Shown here: positions 31,847-44,000 of the stretch, piece after piece
Position numbering within the stretch: the stretch's first letter is position 1
How the letters are laid out: every line of letters begins with the position of its first letter
Origin: Anolis sagrei
Taxonomy: Eukaryota; Chordata; Lepidosauria; Squamata; Anolidae
DNA length: 64,000 nucleotides
Assembly (NCBI RefSeq): GCF_037176765.1
Contig: NC_090022.1
Span: 229,707,117 to 229,771,116 of the forward strand
Direction of reading: 5' to 3'
Position numbers and translations under genes: made by a program
The notes under the pieces: generated by a model
The model's database searches: none
What the model was told of the DNA's origin: nothing
Seen by the model: only the letters and a program-made list of their open reading frames with translations

Positions 31847-34800
31847 CTTTATTTATATCCTGTCCTATCTCCTAGTGGAGATTCCGTGGTTTAGAAGAGA
31901 TATTGTCAAGCATTTAATGCTGTGAGAAGCTGAACAATGACTATTACTCTGACTTGTTACGGGAAAGAAGTTGTGCCATGGGGCTGGAGCAAAGGACCAT
32001 ATTTGCTTGAGTTTAATGTGCCATTGAATCTAATGCACACCTCAATTTTCAAAACCCTGAAACCAAAAAAAAAAAAAAAAAAGGGGGGGGGGATTTGTTG
32101 CCAGATGTAATGTTCAGTGGCAAAAAGTGTGCTCTTTGTAATTTGGCCTAAAAAGGTGTGTATTACAGTTGCTGCATACTTAGAATTCCTCCTTTAAAAA
32201 CCAAAAAATCATAACACCAAAGCATCCAGCAATGGAAAGGGAAACCTTGGGATACATCAATGCTGTAGAATGAATCCACTTTAATTGCTTTGTTTCAGTG
32301 TTATGGAATCATGGGAGCTGTAGTTTCTTTGCAAAGGATGCTGATGCCTCAACAGACTACAAATCCCAGGGTTGCATTTAAATTAAAGATGACGTCCCTC
32401 AAATAGGAACTCCAGATGGTCCTGAAACAGTTTCCCCTTTTGCTTTGGCTCACCCCTAAGATTGCTGTATAATGAGCACCCTAATTTTGGTGAGGTAATT
32501 TAGCCCAAAAGGTGAGCATTAGATGGAATAAATCAGACCTCCCAAGAGGTCTTGGACTACCAAACCTCAAGTTATATTATCATTCAAATCAAATAAGATA
32601 TATTGTAGAAAGTTTAGCAAAACAAAAGAGTTTGGAATGGCTGGAAGATGATAAAAAATTAGAACTGAAATTAGAATATATTTTTATAGGGGTAATAGAG
32701 GAAAGGGTAAAAAGAAATGGTATAATAATTTAAACAACCCCCTTAAAAAAATATTTTGGAAATTTGGGGAAGATATTAAAAAAAACCCCTAATGCCAGGT
32801 ATTTCTCCTATCATGCCAGTTCTAATGACAGAAAACTTTCCAGCAAATTTGAAAAAAGAACTTGAAGTAGAACTTAATGGAAGAGGTTTAATGAAAGTAA
32901 AAGACTGGGACCTGAAGATGGTAAATATGGAAAGGATAAAAGAGGAATTAAGAGACTTAGATTGGTACAAGTATCTACAATTGGATAAATGGTCAAGTGA
33001 TATAAGGAAAAAGTATAATGCGGGTAGGGAATATACAAAAATAGAAAAGATGATAACTCAAGGGGAGACTAAAGAAGATAATATAACAGTAAAAGATACA
33101 GTAAGTGATATCTATAAACTATTATTAATGAATGAACAGGGATTATTTGAAGGAAGTATGGGAAGTAGATTTGGGGGAAAAGTGAATAATCAGGAATGGG
33201 CAAAGATATGGAGTATGAGATTACTAAAATATGTCTATAAGAATCAAGGAAAATTACTATAAAACATTATGTAGGTGGTATCTAACTCCCATTAGATTAA
33301 ATCAGATTGATAAAAAATACTCAAATCAGTGTTGAAGAGGCTGTCAGGAAATAGGGACGTACCTTCATATGTGGTGGTCATGTAAAATTATACAAACATT
33401 TTGGGAAAGCATATTCAAAGAAATAAGAGCAATAATAAAAATAGAGATTAAGATTACACCAAAATTAGCATTATTACTTATACATGACAATATAATTCCA
33501 TCAAAAGAGGAGAAAGAATTGGTTTCTACCTTGATAACAGCAACTAAATTGCTAATAGAAAAATACTGGAAAGAAAAAAAAGAAATTAAATTAGAAGAAT
33601 GGTATAGGGAAATTTGGAATATAGCTATTAATGATAAGCTAACTTGCAATATTAAAATTAAATTGAAACAAACAGATTTCTGGAAAATATGGGGAAAATT
33701 TATTGAGTATATTTTTAATGAGGGAAAGGGGTATAAGCCAGCAACAGAAACAATGACATTTTGGAATTGTGAAATAACATAGAATCATAGAATCAAAGAG
33801 TTGGAAGAGACCTCATGGGCCATTCAGTCCAACCCCCTGCCAAGAAGCAGGAATATTGCATTCAAATCACCCCTGACAGATGGCCATCCAGCCTCTGCTT
33901 AAAAGCTTCCAAAGAAGGAGCCTCCACCACACTCCGGGGCAGAGAGTTCCACTGCTGAACGGCTCTCACAGTCAGGAAGTTCTTCCTAATGTTCAGATGG
34001 AATCTCCTCTCTTGTAGTTTGAAGCCATTGTTCTGCGTCCTAGTCTCCAAGGAAGCAGAAAACAAGCTTGCTCCCTCTTCCCTGTGGCTTCCTCTCACAT
34101 ATTTATACATGGCTATCATATCTCCTCTCAGCCTTCTCTTCTTCAGGCTAAACATGCCCAGTTCCCTAAGCCGCTCCTCATAGGGCTTGTTCTCCAGACC
34201 CTTGATCATTTTAGATTGGTGATTAGATTGGTCCTGATGAAGGCACAAACTAAGGGTAAGGGTAAGGGGAAAATGGTATAATACTAATTATAAAGAAATA
34301 AAGCATGTATAAGTAGATAAAAGGTGTGTGGTAGAGATATACGTAGTATAAGTTATTTATTTATTTAAAACTTTTATATCCCAATCTTCTCACTTCCGTA
34401 GAGGGACTCAGACTGGCTTTCAGCAAGGATTCAATGCTACTAATACAAGTTAAAACATCATACAACAATAAAAGATTAAAATACTAGGGCTGGGCAGTTT
34501 CGTTTCGTAATTTCGTAATTAGTTAAAAATTCGTTATTTTTTTTGATAACGAAGCGATTTTGAACCATTCTGGAGCATCTAAAAAATGAAATGAATTTTT
34601 CAATTCGTTTCGTAATTGCTTCGTATTAGTTTTGAAATCGTTTCGAAATCGTTTCGTTATTATTTCCACATGTCTGGGGCAAGTTTTATAGCTTTTGTTT
34701 GTTTAATCAGTGAAAAAAAATTATAAATATCACACCAACAGTCAACAACAGAGGGAGAGGGAAGCTTCAAAAGTTCCCCCTGTCCCATTTGGAGGTTTTT

Positions 34801-37800
34801 TAGCGTATTGTGCGGTCGCGTCCGCCATTAATGAAATCGTTTCGTAATTTATGAAATTTCGTAAATATCGAACTTTTTTAAAGAAAAATTTCGGAATTCT
34901 TTTAAATATCGAAACGCAAAAAACCCCAAAAAACGAATCGAGTTTAGAAACAAATTTTTCCGTGGTTGCCCAGCCCTATAAAATACATATAGATAAAATA
35001 CATATATACCAAATTGCCAAGGTAAAATCATGTTCAACTCAGTCCACAAATGTGGTCACTCACTTTGGTCTGTAATGGAAAGTTTAAACAAATGATAAGA
35101 AATATGTTTAAAGATGTTTTTGATTTCTTTTGCTGTTAGATTGTATATAATATGACATACTCTTCTGTCTAAGATGTTGTAAAAAGAGGGAAGAATGTAT
35201 GCTTATACATTTTGTTTGATAAATTTATTTATTTTTTCAAAAAAGATGGAATAAATCAGGTAATATTGCATTGTTGTCCTCTTCCTGACAGACTTTCATG
35301 TAAGACTTGATTTAAGGGCTTCCCTAATGATCATTTAGTGAGTAGCCTTATTTATTTATTTATTTATTTACTTTATTTGTATACCGCTCTTCTCAGCCAT
35401 TAGGCCTTACTCTTAATGGCAGTCATTAAGGCCAGGACATTCACATGTTTAAGAGGACAAATGCTATTAACGAAGAAAGCCCAGGCTAGGAGGAACTCTG
35501 CATTTTCTCCCAAATAAATCATTTTCTGCCTCTGAAGTGATTTCAGCTAGAACTGCAGATAAGAAGGTCAGTATCTGGTGAGTTTCTGCTAAACCAGATC
35601 AGACAGGACAATTATTCCAGTTTGAAGGCAAACTACAGAAGTTTATTACAATTTGGCCAAAAGGGGTGCAAGAACCACTTTACTGGTCAAAATATACAAG
35701 CATAACTTCATATAAAACTACAAGACATTATATATACTTTGACAGTTATTCTGTCTTCTCACACCTCCTCCTGAGAAATGGACCAGCTAGGATCCACACA
35801 GGGATTGGCTAGAGGTCTCTCTGACATCACAGACAGGAAGAGGAAATCCCCTTGGCGGGAAAAATAACAGCTGATTATTGGTAGTTTTAAAGGTCTAATT
35901 CGTGCCAGAGACTCTCCCCTGGAAGGCGTGAAACTGAAGGAAATGATGATGTGTGTATGCAGATGATTCCTTGATTGATTAGACCACCTCATCACATTGA
36001 GAGGGAAAGCATTAGTGGCCATGCCTTTAAGAGTAGAGAATCCCCTCTTATGTTATCAGGAGTCCTGTCTCATGTTCCGCCTCCCCATCACACTCACATT
36101 CACAAATGAAAACAAGGTTGGTACTCGTATTTTTTGTTTTTAATCAGGAGAAACAACACTGTGCAAAAACCAAGAGATCCCTTGCCCTGCTCAAAGCCCC
36201 TCACATTAAAAGAGACTGACACCAATGTGAAACCACTTCTTTCCAAAGGGTCCTACTGTTCTGCCCCAAACCCCATATGATACAAGAGACAGTGATCCAG
36301 GTTAAAACAATTGCTTTCCATGAGATTGTATGGTTCTGCATCAAAGCCCATAGGATACAACAGACAGCTGATGACTGGGCAATGAAACAAGACAGGAAAA
36401 TGTACTCCTATATTTACACCTGTTTTTCAGTTTTAAATATAGGAGTAAAGTATGATAAGAGGTAGGAGCTCTGAACACAGTTGCTGGCTTGTGTTCAGGG
36501 TTCCCTCTTTTCAGGACATTTCTGCCTCTTTTCTACCCTGGAACATGTGATGAGTTCTGTGCCTCTCTATGCTTGAGAAATGTCCTACAAGGGAGACATT
36601 TCTCAATGTGATTAGGTCGATTGCTGGAGTTCCCTCCTTTCAGGACACTTCTGTCTCTTTTTAACCATGGAGGGCTATGCTTGACGGCCAGAAGTAGTTT
36701 AACTCGTGTGATGAGTTCAGTGCCTCTCCATGCTTGAAAAAAGGCTGAAGTGTCCTATGACTGGGAAATTTCCCAATGTGATAAAGTGGTATGTGTTCAG
36801 TTCCATGAGGACAAAGGTGCAAGACCCAGAGAACAAAGGGTGATAATCCTTGGTGACCAGAGGTTTGGCTGCCGTTTCAGAGGACTAATGTATACATATT
36901 TGTTTAGCCTTTTCTTCTGTGAGGACAATGAGCTTCCAGTCATATTTAAACATGTAAACAGTGTCAACAAAGCCCTGTTGATAAAGGGATTATCTATCTT
37001 GTATACACACACAAAGGAATTGATCTTATCCAGCTTAAGAGGTTGTTGGGGAAAACCTTCTTGTTCAGCAATCACTGTTGTCGCTGGGTCCTTTCGAAGC
37101 CTCCAGCAGCTTCAATATTGTGGAACTTTGAAAGACTGAAGAAGGTTTTAAAAATAAAAGAAAAATCATATGTCTTGCTTCAAGCCTCATTGAGGTCCAC
37201 AAATAATTAAGGAGGGGGATGCCGTGACTTGACAAAACCTCCAAGAACTTTGCATACAATGGCTGTGAATCCAGGCAAGTCTCCACAGTTCATTGGTACA
37301 TTAACAAGAGGCTGACAGGAACTGCATAACTTAGAATTGGTCCTTCCGGTACCTGCTTGATACAGCAATAGTTTTCTTGTATGTTATAAAATCATCTTGT
37401 GTCTACCTTACAATATTTTCAGTATTGTATTTGATCATCCTTGCTATGTCAATAGAGGATGTTTGCTGATACCTGACAAATTTAAAAATGGACAATTACA
37501 GCAGCAACAGTAGCAAATCTAACTATTACAACTGTAAAGTATCGGAATTTTGCCCTTTCTGTTTTATTCTTTATGTTTGCAGATTATGTCTACTGCCTGT
37601 GAGTTAGGAGTATTTGATCTGCTTTTGGAGTCTGGAGGCTTCCTCTCCTCAGCGGAGATCGCTGAACGTCTGGGCACCAGCCACATGGGAATGCAAAGGC
37701 TGCTGGAGGTCTGTGTGGGTTCCAAATTACTAAGAATGGAGAGGAAGGACAATGAAGGTAATCACATCAGGAAAAGAGATCAACTTGGATTGTCTGTTGG

Positions 37801-40800
37801 TGGGAAAACATGGCAGTCCTTAAAAGTAGAGTTGCACCCTTGACTCCCACCTTCAAAAACTGGAGACTCAGAATAACTTTGAGGTCTGGCTATCATTTCT
37901 AATGTATCATGACCTAAGGCAACATTACTGCAGGGTATTTGTAGAGTGGTTGTGATTTGCTTTCTGCTGAGACTGAAGGACTGTGGCTTTCCCAAAATTC
38001 TTTTCAGAATCTAGGAGGAATAAAAACCCTGGTTTCTTTCATATTCCAATCCTGCAACCACTGCAAGCAGATTTTCCCTACCTGTCAGCTATCTGATATC
38101 TCAGAGTTTTACAAAATAATGTTTTGTCTCTTTTAAAGGTTTTTATGGAAACACAGACCTTGCCAATCTCTTCCTGGCTAAATCAAGTCCAAAGTCCCAG
38201 TATCAATACACAAGGTTTTTCGCTGATTTTCTTTATTCGGGGCTTCAGAACTTGACAAAAGCTGTAAGGTAAGAAGTAAGCACAAACTATCAGGGATGGA
38301 AACTTTGTCATATGCTGTAAAGTTGGTTTTGATTTACAGAAACTGTATCAATTAGAGATGTCCAAGCAACCCAGTTTTTACACTCCTTTTAGTCAAATCC
38401 AAATTTATCTCTCATATGATATGTTCCACATATATATTATATAGACATAGTGATAGAATGCACAAAATACTCTTACCACTTTAAAACTATTATGTTCCCT
38501 CCTGTCATCAACTTCAAAGTTTCATCTATGCTAACAATCATGCCATCACTGCCCAAGCAGGGAGATTTGAAAAGGTTGAAGAGAAACTCTCCAAAACTTT
38601 AGGTGCTCTTACTGCCTGCTACAGGGGAAACCAGCTGATCCCTAATCCATCTAAAACAGAGACATGTACTTCTCATCTCAACATCTGAGGATTATCTGGG
38701 AAGGAATCCCACTGGAGCATTGCAGCACACCAAAATACCTGGGTGTCACTCTGGACCGTGCTCTGACTTATAAGAAGCACTGCTTGACTACGAAGCAAAA
38801 TGTGGGTGCTAGAAACAATATCATACGAAACTACCTGGCACAATCTGGGGATCACAACTAGATACAGTGAAGACATCTGACCTTCCGCTTTCTACTCTGT
38901 TGCTGAGTATGTATCCGCAGTGTGAAACACATCTCACCACGCTAAAACAGTGGATGTGGTTCTTCATGCTGCATTATTACAGGATGTCTACACCCTACAC
39001 CACTGGAGAAATTATATTGTTTAGCCGGTACTGCACCACTTGACATCTGCCAGGAAGTAGCAGCCAATACTGAAAGGATCAAGGCAGTGACATCTCTGGC
39101 CCATCCCCTGTTTGGATATCAGCCAGGAACCTCAATCCATGACTGATATCAGATGAGAGACTCCTCCCTGGGCACATAGAAGACTGGGCGACTTGGAAGG
39201 CGCTGAACAGACTGCACTCTGCCACCATGAGATGCAGAGTCAACCTTAAGAAATGGGGCCACTTTTCCTTTCAGCCATTGGCGTTGTCGGCAGAGCTGTG
39301 GGCATGTCGTCCCACAAGACATTCAAGATCAAGCGCTTCCTGGCTAAGAAGCAGAAGCAGAACCGGCTGATTTCCCAATAGATCCGGAAAGAAACCGGCA
39401 ATAAGAACAGGTACAACTTCATTGAAGGCACTGGAGGAGGACCAAGCTGGGCCTGTGAGGAGCTCCCAAGCCCCAGAATGGCCCTTTTCGACCAATCCAC
39501 CACAGCTCTTATTTTTCAGGGCCGAACGCCGTCAACATATTGTGCACTTTTCCTTTCTTTCCTGAAACTTTTGAGATTTCTTCCCCTAAGAATTAAACCC
39601 AAATTAAGGGGGGGGGGCACAAAGTGGAGTCCACGACATGTATAATAGAAACCACCTATTACAATGCAGTCAGAGCCCTGCCACATGCCCAATGGAGGAC
39701 CTTCTTACAACAACACCAGAGGCACTCCAAGTGACCAGGTACTGGTCAAATGACATTTAGTGTAATGCCAAGTTTTAAATCTTTGTTTGTGTTTTTAAAT
39801 ACATTACAACTGTACCCTCAGTGCGCTTCTGATACAATAAATAAATTTGATCATTTGCATTTATCTCCTTTTCCCTCTCCCTTTCCCCATCTCATACTGC
39901 TTTACCTCTTTTCCTTTGCACCCACTCAATACAATTTCTCCCTCTCTGCCAGGTATTGAAGGTGAAAATAAGGGACACAACAACAGTAACACGTTTGAAA
40001 GGGAGGGCCCAACCTCCTTTTCCTGCCTCCTCATCATAGCTCCTCTCCAGGCCTGAAAGTGGGGGGGGGGGGGGGGGTTCAGCAATTACCACAATAGGGA
40101 GGGAGGGCCCCTTTGCTATCTGGAGTGGAACCCACTTCCCCTGGGTGCCCAGAAGGAAATAGTAGCAAGAGGACACTGCTGCCACTTCCTCAACTTGGAG
40201 GGGAAGTGGGAGAGGCTAGTCGTGCCTGGACTCACTTCTGCTGAATGCTTACATTGGAAGAGCATGTTCAGATCAGAAATGTCCACTACACTACCCATTT
40301 CCATGGTGTAGTGGAAATATGGGACAATTGACATCCTGGGAAATAATATAATAGTATATAACAAAAATACCACTTGTATAACATAAACAATGATATAATT
40401 CAACAACAGTATATAAACATGCTGCACTGTTAACCTCACAGCGACAACAAACAGTATGGTGCAAACTTTTAGTACAGTTGTATTTTCTTATAAGTAGCCT
40501 ACCACAATTCTCCTGTCTAGAATATGTATGAGGTGTTTTCAATATAATGGAGGAACATGACATTCAGTTTGGCAGTGATGTTGTTTAATCTTTTTGTAAT
40601 TGTAAAAATGTTCTATTTCAGGGAAGGAAAACACCAGGTACCACTGCTATTTGACACTTCAGAAAAAAACATTTATACGAACTTTTGCAGGTAAACCTAA
40701 TATGTTTCTATATTTTCTACTTGAAGATCCTTTTTGTATGGTGGTATAATTCTTGTGTAAATATGCCAAATATATGGGCCTGGAAGATATTCCACATCAA

Positions 40801-40967
40801 AGAGACAAAAGATAACCTTATACTCACAGAGTTACATGATTGTGTATTATTGTTACCTGAATTCCAGTCACATTTATAGTGTCTTCCATTTTCCCCCCAT
40901 CCCTCTAATGTTGTTTTTGGTGGATCTCACTTGGATTGAATTCCAAATAAGCAAAATGATTCATTGG

Positions 40968-41004
<37 letters not shown>

Positions 41005-44000
41005 CTTTATTTATATCCCACCTTTCTCCCCATGAGGACTCAAGGCGGATAACATCTATCCCTGCTAAATATTTTAAAAAGAGCAATACAAAAGTTAAAA
41101 AACAAACAAATAATAACTGTGGTAAAAACCAGAATTAAAATACAGCAAATACGTTAAAATGGTCTTTAAAATTCATATCCCTCCCAATCCCACCCGCCTG
41201 GAGCCATATAGGGCTTTGAAGGTCAAAATCTGCACTTCCAATTATTGCTTCCTTTAACAAAACATGCTTCTTTCTGAAATCAGAAACTCCTCAATTCCTA
41301 ATTTATTGTAAAGGATATATAATTTATTGTAAGGTGTATATAATGTGCTTGTATATAAGTTGACCTCAAGTGTGCATTGAGGGGAGATTCTGGGACCAAT
41401 ACTCTGTAGTTCGGCAGAGAGTGGAAAGAACCAATATCCCTCTGGGAGCCAAGTCACTGTCCATGGCAGAAGCTGTGCTTCATTTAGGTTGTTCCAGGAC
41501 AGAAAAACAAGAATGGCTTTTCACCATTGATGGGAAATGGGAATGATGGGAATGGCTTTTTTTAAATAAAGAGTTAAGGTGCAGAAAATACATGATTTTT
41601 AATTAAATTTCTAGACTTACACATGAGCATATACAGCATCTTCTCTTTACAGATGTTAGTGGTATATCAGTTTTTGTATATAGTCATCTATGCAGCTGAT
41701 CTCCCACTCTGATTTCGATTTCCTAGTTCAGAGGAAAGGTTGCAAGGATTCCAAAATGCCATGGAGGATGCCTGGAGTCTGTACGGTCAGGAGGTGATAT
41801 CTGCATTTGACCTCTCTGGTTTCCACATTGTTTGTGATTTGGGAGGTAAGTACCAGTTGCCTTTCTTTATTTGCAGTTTGAAATCCAATTAATTTGGGGG
41901 ATGATCTCCCAGGTTGCATTTTGCACCTGTGATTCTTTGATAGTATAACCTATAGTAATTTTCCTTCCTTCTGCACCAACAACCATATGTTTGTTTGACC
42001 ATTACTTTAATGGGGAATATTCCATTTATAAGGTAGATTTTGTTGAAGATCCATAACTCTATAACTGGCCAATAATAACTAAAGTTAGCTAGAGCCTGTT
42101 CAAGAGCTGTTAAGAAACCTGCAATGATTAAGAGGTAGCTGAAACTGTTTAGAAGTAGAGTTGTTTTGTTTTTTTGGGTTTTTTTTTTAGAAGACATATC
42201 TCCCATCTTCCAGCTTGATTTTTCAGATACGTGTCATCAAGAAGTGTCCATGTAAGCTTTCATTTAGATGTCAACCAAGTAAGTTCTGGAAGCATCTTAG
42301 GACTTTTCTTAGCTCTCCAGAAAGCAGGTGTTTTTATAAATCAGTTGTTGGAAGCCAGCAGTTATCTATTCCTTTGCCATAAACAACTGCCTTATCTTTT
42401 CATTTGTTGTCTTTTCTGTCTTGCTGCTGCTGTAACCTCCTCCACACAAAATTTACATGTAATGTTTTGACCATGAACCAGAATTGCTTCTAATTTTATT
42501 TTGAAGGACATGGACCAGAATTACTTCTAATTTTACTTTGCAAGACATGGATCAGAATTACTTCTACTTTTTTTCTAGAAAAATGTCCTCGTCCTCCCCT
42601 GAAATTCTGTAGCTTCGAGTTATTCTTCAAAATGTTTGTGTTTTTGCATAGAAACTAACATTTTCCACCTAGAAAACAGTTTCCTAAACACCTCTGTGCG
42701 GAAATATTGCTTGTATACAGAAATTCCATTTTCTGAGCACAAAAGTACATATTTTGTGATGAATAATAACCTCATCAGATGGGTCGTGGGTATTGCATGC
42801 ATCATGGTGAATCCAGTGGTGTCCATCGGGGGGCGTGGGGAACCCAGTGCTCACATCTTATGTTGCCCAACTCACCCAAGTCCCCATCCCATACTTGGCT
42901 TCCCCCCATTGACTTCTATTTAACACGGGAAGTGTCCTGTGTTACCACTGTGGCATCATGTGCTGGTTTGCTTATACTTTTATGATGGAGCTCCAGCAGA
43001 AGTTGGTCTACATCATGGAATGGGAGCCAGCGGGCTCCATCATTAAAGTACAGGTGAACTAGTGCATGCTGCCGAAAATGATCTCATGTGATGAAATCAT
43101 CAGTCCTAGACTGCAAAGATTCTTCTCAATTTAGCATTATTAGGGTTTCCCAACAATTCAGCACATTAAAGCATTCTCAAATGTTTTTATAATATTCCTA
43201 AATTTGGCAGTTTTATACTAACAGATATTCCCAACGTAAGTATTATGTCAAGTAATATTAGATGAAATTCAGTGGTGAGGGATCTCTGAAATCAAGATTT
43301 CTCCAGCATACCCATGTTCTATTGTTGTTGTTAATTGCCATCAGGTCAATTTCAATACCCCTCTAGCTTTATTTGAGCCCCTTGATTCATACTGTATATC
43401 CCAATTTTTGTTGTTAAGCAATTTGTATTTGTCTTCCCTTTTTTATATGACTCCTGTAATAATGCAATATGTACTTTGTTTTCCTTATACAATTTGAATA
43501 GTTTGTGTCTCTTAACCAGTGTTGAAAGTCCATTTGTGTTTACTGACATAATATTGATACTATCACCCATCATGATTGGTTTGTTCTTTTGTCACTCTCC
43601 ACATGATTTTATTAGTCAATATTACTTTTCTGTTTTAAACCGTTCCCTATCTTCCATTCCCTGGAATCCTTCCCTCCCTTGCCCCCTTTGTCCCCCTCCC
43701 ACATCTGGCTTCTGATTCCCACCCCTGAGCCAAGGGAGGAATAGCTGAGTGAAATATCCTCGCCATCATCCAGATTACTCCCTGGGGATGAGCTTCCCTG
43801 TCCTCTCCCTGTCCTCTGTTTAGATCCCCTTCCCCAAGTAAGAATAAATGGCATACATTATATCTACTAGCATTCTACTATTCTACTCTTCTATTATTTC
43901 AATTGTTGAGTCTTATAGGCCTCATGTAGAGCCTTACCTTGTCAGAGACTCCACCTCTATTAGTATTTCCTTTTAATGCTAACACCACTGGCAGACTCTA

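Larger units (their letters stand above)
32537..35243 (+). mobile_element. L1 LINE, 5'-truncated, with nested insertions
   Basis: Encodes the C-terminal part of L1 ORF2: [20 protein letters not shown] (32540-32600), then about 156 open codons at 32792-33262, and [19 protein letters not shown] with [20 protein letters not shown] (33369-33782). A 16-bp target duplication AGATGGAATAAATCAG flanks it (32521-32536 and 35244-35259), and it ends in a short A run. Three later insertions sit inside: CR1 33780-34213, an L2-like tail about 34346-34476 onward, and a hAT MITE 34485-34978. Frames are broken in several places, for example the stop after GIII near 32733. Confidence 0.88.

Noticed and set aside
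39246-39503. Open frames on the - strand over the RPL39 copy
   Set aside because: They are antisense shadows of the processed pseudogene.
43574-43854. Open frame on the - strand ([13 protein letters not shown]) as a gene
   Set aside because: It directly precedes L1 endonuclease sequence on the same strand and has no independent support.
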